From positions 868,001-932,000 of the forward strand of contig NZ_JAAMOX010000002.1 in NCBI RefSeq assembly GCF_011758565.1: DNA of 64,000 nucleotides, read 5' to 3'. How positions within the stretch are numbered: position 1 is the first letter of the stretch; each line of letters starts with the position of its first letter. A program made the translations under genes and the position numbers. Under the pieces are notes generated by a model. It was given only the letters and a program-made list of their open reading frames with translations, was not told where the DNA came from and did not search any database. Shown piece by piece: positions 1 through 9,237 of the stretch. Source of the stretch: Lysinibacter cavernae. Its GTDB lineage: Bacteria; Actinomycetota; Actinomycetes; Actinomycetales; Microbacteriaceae.

Positions 1-1410
1 GGCGTCGAAGAGCTGGTCCAGCGAATCGCCAAGCGCGTGCCGAACGGCATCAGCGTCGAGGCAGGAATCACCGACCGCAAACCAGCCCTCGCCTATCGCA
101 CGTTCTGGACGTGGGACCACTCGACCAACTGGGAGCTCAACCAGATCGGGCACCAAGAGATCGGCGTGTTCAACCCGTATGGCAAGCCGCCACAGGGTTT
201 CCTCCGCGACTATCAGCGCATGGTCGACTTTTGCAGTAAACACCAGATCTCCGCGATCGTCATCTACGGCATGTTGCGGGATTCGCACGGCGGCATCCCC
301 GCGGCGCAGGAGCTGTGCGACTACGGCAAGTACCGTGGGGTTCGTGTGATTCCAGGTCTCGCGATTGGTGCCTACGGCGGCGTGTATTGGGAGGGCGACC
401 ATAAATATAACCTCGCGACGTGGCTGGCCCAAAACCCCGAGTTCGCCGCCGAGATGGAGCGCGGGGTTGGGTTCCAACTTAAAGACCTGTCGTTCCCGCT
501 CAACTTTCCGAAGAGTGACTACACCCGCACGGCCTGCCCGTCGAGGCCGGAGAGCATCGCCTGGATGGAAGACTCCATTTCTTGGCTTGTCGACACCCTC
601 CGCCCCGGTGGCATCAACGTTGAGGGCGGCGACTACGGGGTGTGTGGCTGCGCGCTCTGCATCAAACGCCGTGGTGACCGCGAACTGGCAAGCCGCCGCG
701 ACCACAACGCCGAGTTCTGGTCGCACGCTGACATGGCGGATAACTTTCCCCGCCTGTTTAACGCGGCCAAATCCATTGACAGCGACCTCTGGGTCTACTG
801 CGAGCTGCAGTGGGATAACCTGCTCGACGAGGATGCCCACGAACCGCTCTCGACCCTGCCGAAGGGTGGCATCTATCAGCACACGTTCAACCGCAGCTAC
901 TGGGATCGCATGAAAACTGAGCTCACGTCGGCGCAGGTCGCGGCGCTGCCAACCAAGACCAACGTCATCCGTAGCCAGTTCGCCTGCCAGTGGAACGGCG
1001 ACGACCGCACCGAGCGCTACGCGTTTAACGCCCCCGTCTTTGCCGAGCTCTCGAAGAAGGCGGAAGACGTCTCGATGCAGGGCCTGACGGTGTGGGGCGA
1101 GCCCTCGCCCTACAACGTGTCGAGTGAGCTGAGCTACCTCGCGTTTGGTCGGTTTGGCTACGATTCCTCGCTCACCTGGGCCGATTTTGTGGCCTCCGAC
1201 ATCGCGCCTCGCGTTGGTGGGGCTGGCGAGGCCGAGGCGTTTATCTCGCTCATGCAGGAGATGGATGCGAATCAGTTCCTTGATGTTGGGCGGCTGACCG
1301 CCATCCGCGACGAAGCCTTGAGTGCGGCATCTAGCCAGTCCGGCGAGGCCGTAAGGCGCTGGTTGTGGCTGTCAGAGCGGGCTAATCAGCGCGTCTATAT
1401 GGGGTATTAG
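1..1410 (+). CDS. Glycoside hydrolase-like TIM-barrel protein (3' part)
   Basis: The reading frame is open from the first base, so the N-terminus lies outside the window. About 469 residues are visible. Aromatic-rich stretches near the visible start (YRTFWTWDHSTNW), a run of predicted beta/alpha repeats and a CGCALC cysteine cluster around residue 215 resemble DUF4838/GH20-like glycosidase barrels, in which a similar cysteine pair follows an acidic strand. I do not recognise the exact family, and no catalytic pair can be assigned with certainty. A 13-bp-arm palindrome follows the stop, and an amidohydrolase gene starts 134 bases downstream on the same strand. It could also be a non-catalytic homologue. 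Confidence 0.6.
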   Translation, partial: GVEELVQRIAKRVPNGISVEAGITDRKPALAYRTFWTWDHSTNWELNQIGHQEIGVFNPYGKPPQGFLRDYQRMVDFCSKHQISAIVIYGMLRDSHGGIPAAQELCDYGKYRGVRVIPGLAIGAYGGVYWEGDHKYNLATWLAQNPEFAAEMERGVGFQLKDLSFPLNFPKSDYTRTACPSRPESIAWMEDSISWLVDTLRPGGINVEGGDYGVCGCALCIKRRGDRELASRRDHNAEFWSHADMADNFPRLFNAAKSIDSDLWVYCELQWDNLLDEDAHEPLSTLPKGGIYQHTFNRSYWDRMKTELTSAQVAALPTKTNVIRSQFACQWNGDDRTERYAFNAPVFAELSKKAEDVSMQGLTVWGEPSPYNVSSELSYLAFGRFGYDSSLTWADFVASDIAPRVGGAGEAEAFISLMQEMDANQFLDVGRLTAIRDEALSAASSQSGEAVRRWLWLSERANQRVYMGY

Positions 1411-1427
1411 CCCGAGGGCAACTCGCC

Positions 1428-1473
1428 ACGATCTTCCGCCCTCTGGCCCTCTGCCTTGGCGGCGGAAGATCGT
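1428..1473. terminator. Intergenic palindrome, probable terminator
   Basis: Perfect 13-bp arms (ACGATCTTCCGCC and its complement) surround a 20-base loop, 18 bases after the stop of the glycosidase-like gene. No T-tract follows, so it may be a Rho-assisted terminator or a repetitive palindromic element like the others in this window. Confidence 0.55.
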
Positions 1474-1544
1474 GCCGAATGCTCTGCCCCGCTGGTGCGC
1501 TAGCCTCGAACTACTGAGTCGCACTTCAACGGGGGAGACCGATC

Positions 1545-3140
1545 GTGAGCAAAACACTGTTTGTGGGCCGCGTGCTCACCATGGACGACGACCAGCCGAT
1601 TGCCGAGGCCGTGTTGATCGAGGGCGAGCGGATTCTCGCGGTCGGCTCAGAGCGTGACCTGGTCGCCCGTGCCCCAGATGCAGCGCTCATCGACCTTGGT
1701 GGCCGTGTGCTCATGCCTGGCCTCGTCGAGCCGCACGGGCATCCGTCTGGCTCCGCTGTTTTTGTCAGCGAGTTTGTTGTTGATATCCGCCCGGTTGTGC
1801 TCGAAACAGCCGATCAAGTTATGGATGCGCTGCGTAGCGCAATTTCGGAGCGCCCAGAGGGCGTGCTCGCCAACGGCTGGGACCCGCTCCTGCAACGCGG
1901 CCTGAACGAGCCAACTATGGCGGAGCTCGACGCGCTTGCCGGCGATGTCCCGCTCGTCATCGTGCATAACTCGGGGCATGCCGTGTACTTCAACGCTGCG
2001 GCAGCACGTGTGGCCGGGGTAACCCGCGAAACCCCTGACCCCGACGGCGCTGCATTTCGCCGAGACGAAAACGGCGACCTCACCGGTGTTGGCGTTGAGG
2101 CCGGCGTGCTCCTGCTGCTCGCAGGACCCACCATGGCAAAGGCTCAGTCGGAGTTTCCCAAGCTCTTTGCCGATGAACTTGTGCGGGCGAACCGGGCCGG
2201 TGTGACAACGGTGGCCGACCTCGGCTGGAACCCGGCCCAAAACGCACTGCTCGACGTGCTTCGTGACTCGGGCGCCCTGACGGCGAGGCTCAGGCTGTAC
2301 GAAATGTCAACGGCTACTGGGGGTGCCATTGGTCGGGCGGATGCTGGCGACGACCTCGTCAGGCAGATCGGCATCAAAACCTGGGCAGACGGTTCGCCGT
2401 GGACCGGCAACATCGCAACCTCGTTCCCATACCTCAGTAACGACGTCACGGCATCCATCGGTCTTGAACCCGGCCACGTTGGTGCCGCAAACTTCACCGA
2501 AGAAGAAATCTTGAGCATCAGCCAGCGCTACGCGGCCGAGGGCTGGCAGCTTTCTTGCCACGCGCATGGCGACCTCGCGATTGACAGCGTGCTCAACGCG
2601 TGGGAGCGCGTCATCCTCGACTCCGGACTGACCGACCACCGCTTCCGCCTCGAACACGTTGGGGCAATGACGCCAGAGCAGTTCGAGCGAGCGGCAGCCC
2701 TTGGCGTGACAGTGAGCGTGTTTGCGGATCACGTGTACTACTGGGGCGATGTGCTCGTTGACGACCTGTTTGGTGAGCCGGGTGAGCGCTGGGCGGATGC
2801 CGCCGCAGCCTTCGCCACCGGCATCCGCGCCACGTTCCATAATGATGGGACGGTGACGCCGCTTGAGCCGTTCCGTAACATGGCCGTCGCAGAAACGCGC
2901 CGCTCGCGCTCTGGCCGGGTGCTCGACGGCGCGGCCGGTGTGCTGCGTTCGGATGCCCTGCGTGCGCACACCATCAACGCGGCCTGGCAGCTGCGTTCGG
3001 ATGATGTGCTCGGCAGCATCACGGTTGGCAAGTACGCCGACCTCGTGATCGTGGACCGCGACCCGTCGACGGTTTCTGCTGAGGAGCTCGCGGAGACGCG
3101 GGTGCTCGGGGTGTATCTGGCTGGGGTGCCTGTGCTGTAG
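1545..3140 (+). CDS. YtcJ-like metal-dependent amidohydrolase
   Basis: The protein has 531 residues with a GTG start preceded by a GGGGGAGA ribosome site. It has the layout of the YtcJ/amidohydrolase-3 family: a short N-terminal beta sandwich (LFVGRVLTMDDD), GLVEPHGHP giving the metal-binding HxH near residue 60, the WADGSPWTGN region near 280, SCHAHGD near 335, RLEHVGA near 365, FHNDGTVTPLEP near 430, and the C-terminal beta-sandwich return GKYADLVIVDRDP. Family members hydrolyse amide or imine bonds of small molecules, and the substrate is not predictable here. Its stop lies only 3 bases from the end of the convergent SNF2 gene. Confidence 0.85.
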   Translation: MSKTLFVGRVLTMDDDQPIAEAVLIEGERILAVGSERDLVARAPDAALIDLGGRVLMPGLVEPHGHPSGSAVFVSEFVVDIRPVVLETADQVMDALRSAISERPEGVLANGWDPLLQRGLNEPTMAELDALAGDVPLVIVHNSGHAVYFNAAAARVAGVTRETPDPDGAAFRRDENGDLTGVGVEAGVLLLLAGPTMAKAQSEFPKLFADELVRANRAGVTTVADLGWNPAQNALLDVLRDSGALTARLRLYEMSTATGGAIGRADAGDDLVRQIGIKTWADGSPWTGNIATSFPYLSNDVTASIGLEPGHVGAANFTEEEILSISQRYAAEGWQLSCHAHGDLAIDSVLNAWERVILDSGLTDHRFRLEHVGAMTPEQFERAAALGVTVSVFADHVYYWGDVLVDDLFGEPGERWADAAAAFATGIRATFHNDGTVTPLEPFRNMAVAETRRSRSGRVLDGAAGVLRSDALRAHTINAAWQLRSDDVLGSITVGKYADLVIVDRDPSTVSAEELAETRVLGVYLAGVPVL

Positions 3141-3143
3141 TGG

Positions 3144-6100
3144 CTACTCAAGCAGCCCGCGAATATCGTCTGCCGTGAGTTTGGTGCTGGTCATGTCGCC
3201 GTCACCCATGACGCTCTCGAAGAGTTTGTCTTTGCCTGCCTTGAGCGCCATGACTTTTTCTTCGATGGTGTTCTTGGCGACGAAACGGTAGACCATGACC
3301 TGCCTCGTCTGCCCGATGCGGTGGGTGCGGTCGACGGCTTGGGCTTCTGCTGCCGGGTTCCACCACGGGTCGAGCAGGATGCAGTAGTCGGCCTCCGTGA
3401 GGTTGAGTCCAAACCCGCCCGATTTGAGGCTGATGAGGAATACCGGGGCATCGCCCTCGCGGAAGTTGCGGATGACGTTTGCCCGCTTGGTCGTCGCGCC
3501 GTCGAGGTATTCGTAGCGGATTCCTTCGGCGTCGAGGCGGTCGCGCACACTTCCGAGGAACGACGTGAACTGGCTGAAGATGAGGGTGCGGTGGCCTTCC
3601 GCGACGATCTCTTGCAGCATGTCGGCGAGGGCGTCGATCTTGGTGGAGGCGACGCCGGTGTGTTCGGCATCCACGAGCGAGACGTCGAGCGCGGCTTGCC
3701 GCAGCAGGGTCAGCGAGCGGAAGATTTGGAAGCGGTTGCCGTCGAGGTCGTCCATGAGCCCAAGCACTTTTTGGCGTTCGCGTTGCAGGTAGGTGTCGTA
3801 GATGGCGCGCTGCGACGGGTTGAGGTTGAGGGTGAGCACCTGCTCTTGCTTTGGTGGCAGCTCGGTAGCCACAAGCTCCTTAGTGCGACGCAGCATGAGG
3901 GGGCGGATGCGGCGCTTGAGTTGGTCGAGCCGCTCGCCATTGCCCTCCTTCTCGATGGGCTTTTGGTAGTAGTCGGTGAAGTGGGCGGGGCTGCCAAACA
4001 GGCCGGGCGCGGTGATGGAGAACATGGACCACAGCTCCATGAGGTTGTTTTCCATCGGCGTGCCGGTGATGGCGAGTTTGAAGGGGGCGCTCAGCAGGCG
4101 GGCCGCTCGGTAGGTGCTCGACTGATGGTTCTTGGCAAATTGGGCTTCGTCGAGGATGAGGCCTGCCCACTGCAGTTCTTCGTAGCGGTCGAAGTCAATG
4201 CGGAATAGCGCGTACGACGTGAGCACAATGTCGGCGTCACCGATGAGGTCGGCGAGGTCTGTCTTGTTGCGGGCAACCGTGCCTTCGAGCGCAACGACCT
4301 TGAGTCTCGGTGCGAACTTCGCGGCCTCTGACGCCCAGTTTGCGACGACGCTTGTTGGCGCGACAACGAGGAACGGGTCTGGTGTCGCGTTCTGCTGCCC
4401 GGTGATGAGCGCAAGCGTCTGGATGGTCTTGCCAAGCCCCATATCGTCGGCGAGCACCCCGCCAAGCCCGTTTTCGTAGAGGAACGTGAGCCAGTCGTAG
4501 CCCTCCTGCTGGTACGGACGAAGCTTCGCCGTGAACCCTTCGGCGGTTGGCTGCTGCTGGATGCTCGAATGGTTGGCGAGGCCGCTGACCAGCTGCTGCC
4601 AGGCATCCACCTGCTTTGTGATGATGCCGAGCTCTTCGAATTCGCCCCACAGCCCGGCCTGGAACCGGCTGATCGAGACGGTGTCGCCGTGGATCTCGCC
4701 GAGCTTTCTGGCTTCTTCGATGAGCGCGCGCAGCCGCTGGAACCGTTCGTCGGTGAGCGAGCAGAACGTGCCACTCGGCAGCACGAGGTATTTTTCGTCG
4801 TTGGCGAGGGCAACAAAGAGCCACTCAAACGGCACCTGTTCTCCGTCGACCGAAACCGCCGCGACCAGGTCAAACCAGTCGCGGCTGTCGTCACGTTCGT
4901 TGATGGAGAGCGTGACCTCGGCGGGGTTCACGGATTCGCGGAACTCGGGGATAGCCGGGTCTCGTTCGATGCGGATGCCACCAAGCGCTTCGAGTCGCGG
5001 AACCTCGTCGACGAGGAACGTCACCATTTGCATCCCAGTGAGTTGGGCGGATGCGTGAAGTGTTGCTGGCGAGCCATCGGCCATCGAGACGGGCGCAAAA
5101 CCCGAGGGTGCCGGGCCGCTAGCTGCACCTGAGCCGCCGACTGTTATTGATTCGCCTGCAGCAGCCGAGTCGCCTGCTGTTTTGTTGGCGGCCTCGATGA
5201 GCGATGGATACCGTGGATACGGGATGCGCAGCCCGGCGATGATGGCCCGCTCCGCTTTTGGGTCGCGCGTGTGCACGGCCGTGACTGGCTGTGAGGTGCC
5301 GTTTGCCCCGGGCGCGGCGCTGGCATCCGCCGTTGAACCGTGCGCGTCAACGTATTCCCAGCGCCAGCTGAGCTCAAGGGCATCTGCCGCTGAGATCGTA
5401 TCAGCTGAGGCCGTATCAACTGACTGCAGGCCGAGTACAAGCCGGGGTTTGGCCCGCTCGGTGATGTGGATGCTCTGGTCGGTTGAGACCACCCGCACGG
5501 CCCGCTGCAGGAGAGGCAGGTGCTCGTCGGTGAACTTCGCCGCGTCTCGGTTGGGGATGTTGACGGGTTTTGCCTGCGTCAGCAGCGCCTTGACCGGCTC
5601 GGAGAGTGGCTCATCGAGCCGCGCAAGGGTAACGCGGTAGGTTTTGAGCGCATCCCCGTCGCCGTGCCAGGTGAACAGGCCATGGGCTGGGCTGCCGAGG
5701 TAGCCGACGTTTGTGGCATCCAGGTCGGCGCCGCCAAGCGAGACGCGGGGGCGGAGGTTGAGCCCGCGCGGGCCAGCGACGGTGTTGACGGCGATGCTCG
5801 CGCCCTCATATTCGATGCCGACGGGAGGCGCTGTTTTTTTGGTGTTGAGCAGTGGGATGCCGAGGGCCTGTGCCTGTTCGAGCAACGTCCATAACAGGGG
5901 GCTGTCGAAGGTGTCGAGCATGATCCAGCTCGCATCGGTGTAGTAGTAGCTTTCGGGGTCGGTCGCGTTGGCGAGCGAGTCGATGGTGCGGAACCAGTCG
6001 AGCTGCGCGGCATCCACCTGTTCTCGGATTTCGGGCGTCTTGAGCTTTGACCAGGTGACGCCGGTGCGCACCCAGTTGCCGCTCTCGGCGCGCATCACCG

Positions 6101-6668
6101 GACGGATGCCGAGCCTGAATCGCGCGTTGCTCGACTTGCCAGCCCGGGCGCGCGCCCGGCTCACGCGATGCTTTTTAGGGTCGAGCAGTTCGAATTGCAG
6201 GGCGAGTTCTGCGGTCGCGGGATGATCGTGCGTGGTCGCCGCGATGCGGCTGAGCATCCGCTCCCACGGCGGGATGCGGTCGATTGCGGGCGCCGCGCTG
6301 ATCTCCGTTGGGAAGAATCCGCTCAGCCCGTGATCTGTTTCGTGCAGCCAACTGGATGGTGGCGCCTCGGTCTCCTGGTGCTCTGGCCGATTCAGCAGCG
6401 CAAACAACACCGCTGCACCATGCTTACAATTGCCGGCGACGGGACACGAGCACATGGTCATGAGTGGCCGATCCCACCCGGAATCGGTTACGGGAAAGGT
6501 CACCACGGTCGCATAGGGCCTTGGCCGCGTGCCCGAGACCATGGCATTAACGGTGTTTCCGCCGGAGCTGACCGTGAGCGGACCAACCTTGCCGGCCTCA
6601 AAATACCGCCGCCCGCTGCCAAGGATCTCCTCGCCAACAAGGCTGAGGGCGTCGGCTTCGGAGAACAT
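3144..6668 (-). CDS. SNF2-family DEAD/DEAH helicase with SWIM zinc finger
   Basis: The start is placed at the ATG giving MFSEADALSL, because the open frame upstream has no family-like sequence. This yields 1174 residues. An N-terminal SWIM zinc finger (CSCPVAGNCKH, about residue 70) is followed by a long linker and a C-terminal Snf2 motor: DDMGLGKTIQT (Walker A, about residue 740), LDEAQ (motif II), ITGTPMENN (motif III), then helicase C with LISLKSGGFGLNL and DRTHRIGQTRQ (motif VI). Such proteins are DNA-translocating ATPases linked to repair or chromosome maintenance in actinobacteria. It converges on the YtcJ-like gene. The role is inferred from family only. Confidence 0.93.
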   Translation of the reverse strand: MFSEADALSLVGEEILGSGRRYFEAGKVGPLTVSSGGNTVNAMVSGTRPRPYATVVTFPVTDSGWDRPLMTMCSCPVAGNCKHGAAVLFALLNRPEHQETEAPPSSWLHETDHGLSGFFPTEISAAPAIDRIPPWERMLSRIAATTHDHPATAELALQFELLDPKKHRVSRARARAGKSSNARFRLGIRPVMRAESGNWVRTGVTWSKLKTPEIREQVDAAQLDWFRTIDSLANATDPESYYYTDASWIMLDTFDSPLLWTLLEQAQALGIPLLNTKKTAPPVGIEYEGASIAVNTVAGPRGLNLRPRVSLGGADLDATNVGYLGSPAHGLFTWHGDGDALKTYRVTLARLDEPLSEPVKALLTQAKPVNIPNRDAAKFTDEHLPLLQRAVRVVSTDQSIHITERAKPRLVLGLQSVDTASADTISAADALELSWRWEYVDAHGSTADASAAPGANGTSQPVTAVHTRDPKAERAIIAGLRIPYPRYPSLIEAANKTAGDSAAAGESITVGGSGAASGPAPSGFAPVSMADGSPATLHASAQLTGMQMVTFLVDEVPRLEALGGIRIERDPAIPEFRESVNPAEVTLSINERDDSRDWFDLVAAVSVDGEQVPFEWLFVALANDEKYLVLPSGTFCSLTDERFQRLRALIEEARKLGEIHGDTVSISRFQAGLWGEFEELGIITKQVDAWQQLVSGLANHSSIQQQPTAEGFTAKLRPYQQEGYDWLTFLYENGLGGVLADDMGLGKTIQTLALITGQQNATPDPFLVVAPTSVVANWASEAAKFAPRLKVVALEGTVARNKTDLADLIGDADIVLTSYALFRIDFDRYEELQWAGLILDEAQFAKNHQSSTYRAARLLSAPFKLAITGTPMENNLMELWSMFSITAPGLFGSPAHFTDYYQKPIEKEGNGERLDQLKRRIRPLMLRRTKELVATELPPKQEQVLTLNLNPSQRAIYDTYLQRERQKVLGLMDDLDGNRFQIFRSLTLLRQAALDVSLVDAEHTGVASTKIDALADMLQEIVAEGHRTLIFSQFTSFLGSVRDRLDAEGIRYEYLDGATTKRANVIRNFREGDAPVFLISLKSGGFGLNLTEADYCILLDPWWNPAAEAQAVDRTHRIGQTRQVMVYRFVAKNTIEEKVMALKAGKDKLFESVMGDGDMTSTKLTADDIRGLLE

Positions 6669-7028
6669 ATTGTTAAGTCTGGCCCATGCTACTGACAGTT
6701 TGGGACAGGGGGCCGGTGTTACTCCGCAATGGAGCCCCTGAGCTATCCCGAACAAGGCGGAATGTTCTCTTGCAACCTTGGATTGCGTGGGTGACTTCTA
6801 GATGGACCTGTAAAGAATTTGCTGATTTCTTTACACGTTCAGAGAACGTGACAACTTCTTTTACAAGTGAGCAATCTGAGCACGGGGTGCGACGTGTGAT
6901 CGGTTCGCCCGTGAGCAGCTCAACCTACGAGGTGAGATTGAGGCGATTGACTTCAATCGCAGTGTCTTTCTTGACGGTGAGCGGCACAATACAGAGCGTT
7001 GGCGAAAGCCGTCCGTATCCAGGTTAGG
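6669..7028. other. Non-coding stretch at the island's left edge
   Basis: About 360 bases with no supportable gene. Base composition drops (AT-rich around 6800-6880), marking the transition from core sequence to the accessory island. No tRNA, integrase or direct repeat was recognised as an attachment site. Confidence 0.5.
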
Positions 7029-7340
7029 TCAGCAGCGCCCTAGCCCATGCTGGAGCATCCGGCCAGACCCGACAACGCTGTACGAGGTGAGTAACCTCGG
7101 GTCGCCTGACGGGGCGCGTTTGGGATGATAGATGCGCTCTTCACAGACCACAAAGATCACCTCAAGCGCGGGCGGCAGCCGATACGCGGCAACATTGTCC
7201 CGCTTGACGCTCTCAACAATGCCCCGCCGCTTTAACGGCGAGACGGATAAGCGGACGGATGCATCATCCACCCCAGCGCCCGCATGAGATCGGCAATAGC
7301 ATGATGCCTCCGTGCTGCCTACCGAAGAGGCCAAACGCTG
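7029..7340 (-). pseudogene. Decayed PaaX-like transcriptional regulator fragment
   Basis: The minus strand encodes VDDASVRLSVSPLKRRG, then YRLPPALE and a GDPRLLTSYSV segment. This matches my memory of the PaaX regulator N-terminal winged helix and the following GDPWLL-type motif. The upstream continuation (IADLMRALG) is in another frame, separated by a frameshift near 7278. Both ends are missing, so about 100 of the roughly 280 family residues remain. An overlapping plus-strand reading contains YEVSNLG, reminiscent of NUMOD4/HNH proteins, but it has no longer context. The fragment is a non-functional relic. Confidence 0.5.
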
Positions 7341-7504
7341 ACACAATGAGGCGCTGCGGTGGCGGCATTGGGCGCTGCCACGGGGACTTCGGTCAGGGTG
7401 TGGAGCCTAATGTGGGTGCTTTGTATGCGGGCTAGATTCGCGATTGGTTTGCAGATATTGTGGCGAGAACGAAGCATCCGTGGGAGTTTCCGAAAGGAAT
7501 GGGA

Positions 7505-7744
7505 ATGGCAAGAATACGTAGTTTGACGCAATCAGCGTCACAGAGCAAGGTTCACCCGACGGAGGTTGATGCTGAATGGGCATTGATTGATGCAGGAGGT
7601 CAGCGATTGTTCCAACTCTCCACTTTTGGTTCGGACGAGCGAATGTCGCTTCCAAAAGTGAGCCAAACAATTCAGCTGGATAGGGCGACAGCGAAGGAAC
7701 TCATGTCTGCAGTGACGTTGGTGTTTCCTGATCTCGGAGTCTAA
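7505..7744 (+). CDS. Small conserved protein of methyltransferase-linked loci
   Basis: The protein has 79 residues. The ATG giving MARIRSLTQSASQSKVHPTE is chosen because an AAAGGAATGGG ribosome site precedes it; an in-frame ATG 45 bases upstream has no such site. From memory, this is a compact family found in actinobacteria beside cytosine methyltransferases and restriction genes, sometimes misnamed methionyl-tRNA formyltransferase. It carries the conserved block STFGSDER...PKVSQTIQLD and a C-terminal helix (DRATAKELMSAV). It has no known catalytic motif. Here it is cut off from the methyltransferase by a decayed gene. The function is unknown; it may be an accessory or DNA-binding subunit. 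Confidence 0.75.
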   Translation: MARIRSLTQSASQSKVHPTEVDAEWALIDAGGQRLFQLSTFGSDERMSLPKVSQTIQLDRATAKELMSAVTLVFPDLGV

Positions 7745-7971
7745 ATCGGTGATTCGACTCCGGCAGATCTCTGACCAGGCTTGAGAGGGCGTGAAGTTTC
7801 TTCAAATTACATCATTGACAAATATCTGGTATTAATCATCGGATCAACATCGGCTGACGAAATGTGCCGACTGGCACGCTTACGCGCCGGATGTACCCAC
7901 AACCCCTATTCAGATTCTTATCGGCTGAATGTTGTTCACCCGAGCATCTGGTCTTTGCGCATAACTAGAAG

Positions 7972-9105
7972 ATGACCTCAAAGTCGATCGTCCTACTACC
8001 TCGATATGAATATTGGGGCCTCCATGACAAAGGGATGCGACCAAGAAGATGCTAGGTGGGGTGTCGTTCGATCTGCGCTGGAAACAGCTGTCAGGTCTGG
8101 TCAAGTTGTAGTTCCTCTATCGGCGGCTGATTACCTGGAACTTTGGCATAGACATGAGCAAAGTTCTCGGGGAAAAGTTGGCGTAGTCATGAAAGAAGTT
8201 TCAGGATACACAGCGCTATTGCCAACGCACAGTGTTCGTCACCTTGAAGTGCAGAAGTTGATAGCCCAACTTACAGACAAGCCAACCGCACCTTCCTCGA
8301 CGAGCGACCTGCTGGGTCATGGTGCAACGCACGCATTCAACTCACCCTACGGCCAGTTCCGTTTCGTCGAGTCGCTAGCCTCATCTGATGGCACTGTAAA
8401 AGAGGGGGGGGGCTGCGCAGCCACCCAAAGTTTTGCCTACTCGTGCCCCCAAGTGGTCCGGGGTGGGAATAGCTTCAAGTTGTTGGGACGCAGAAAATCC
8501 TCGAAAGTGAAGGAGCCGGCCGAACGCCAGAGCATCGGCACGGAACGCAGTATATGAAAGACGAACATAACCTCCGAGACCGGTTGGCTCAAAGTCATGA
8601 ACTTAGACGGCAAATGTGGGATTTTCTTGTACGACAGGAGCTTATCTCCCTGTTAGGCGAGATAAATGAGATTGCTGAGGACCTTAATCATGACCCGCGA
8701 AGACTCGTCTTCGATAGGGTCCTCGAAAAGACGCCGACGGAAATGGTGCATTCTTTCGTCGCTCAACTTCCTTCTGCCTTTACCTTGACAACGTTGCGTT
8801 ATTGAAAGCATCGTGACACAACGCACCCATAGGAACAGCATGATTGGTTCGACATCACGACGTTCTCCGCTGTTGTCCCATATTGCGACGCCGTAATTAC
8901 CGGGCACCGTTGGGTTCACATATCTAAGGTCGCGGGACTAGCAAGGAAGTGCAGTACTGAAGTTGGACATGGAATAACGGCGTTTGAAAAGTCCTCTCAG
9001 GTATCCAACTCGACTTGCATACAAGTGAGTTGCGCCCACATTGTTAGAGCTAGGCTGACTAAAACACGGCGCGGCAACGTTTTGAATGTCATACCCCCTC
9101 GATAG
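7972..9105 (+). pseudogene. Decayed PIN-like protein gene with multiple lesions
   Basis: One protein can be followed through all three frames. It starts at ATG 7972 (MTSKSIV), shifts at about 7993 into YYLDMNIGASMTKG...VVPLSAADYLELWHRHEQSSR, shifts again at a G9 tract (8404-8412) into APKWSGVGIASS, and again near 8495 into RTPEHRHGTQYM...RDRLAQSHELRRQMWDFLV. In that last frame two apparent Trp codons have become stops, TGA at 8803-8805 and TAG at 8830-8832, after which the frame continues (EQHDWFDITTFSAVVPYCDA) to 9105. The LDMN start and PLSxxHYxELW block resemble PIN-like toxin/nuclease proteins of defence islands. The gene cannot make a full product. Confidence 0.7.
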
Positions 9106-9237
9106 AGTAGGCCACGACACCAGTGAAACTTGCTTGGCCAAGGTAGGTCCCTAACTTAGCCAGATTCATTGTGAGTTTCACATGCGCATGATGCATCTGG
9201 CAGATGAAAAAACGAATTCGTGTTGAAAGGGGAACAA

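Noticed and set aside
6870-7130. Plus-strand reading with EQLNLRGEIEAIDFNRSVFLDG and YEVSNLG, suggestive of a homing-endonuclease fragment
   Set aside because: The frame soon stops, no HNH core appears, and the minus strand over the same bases gives a better PaaX-like match.
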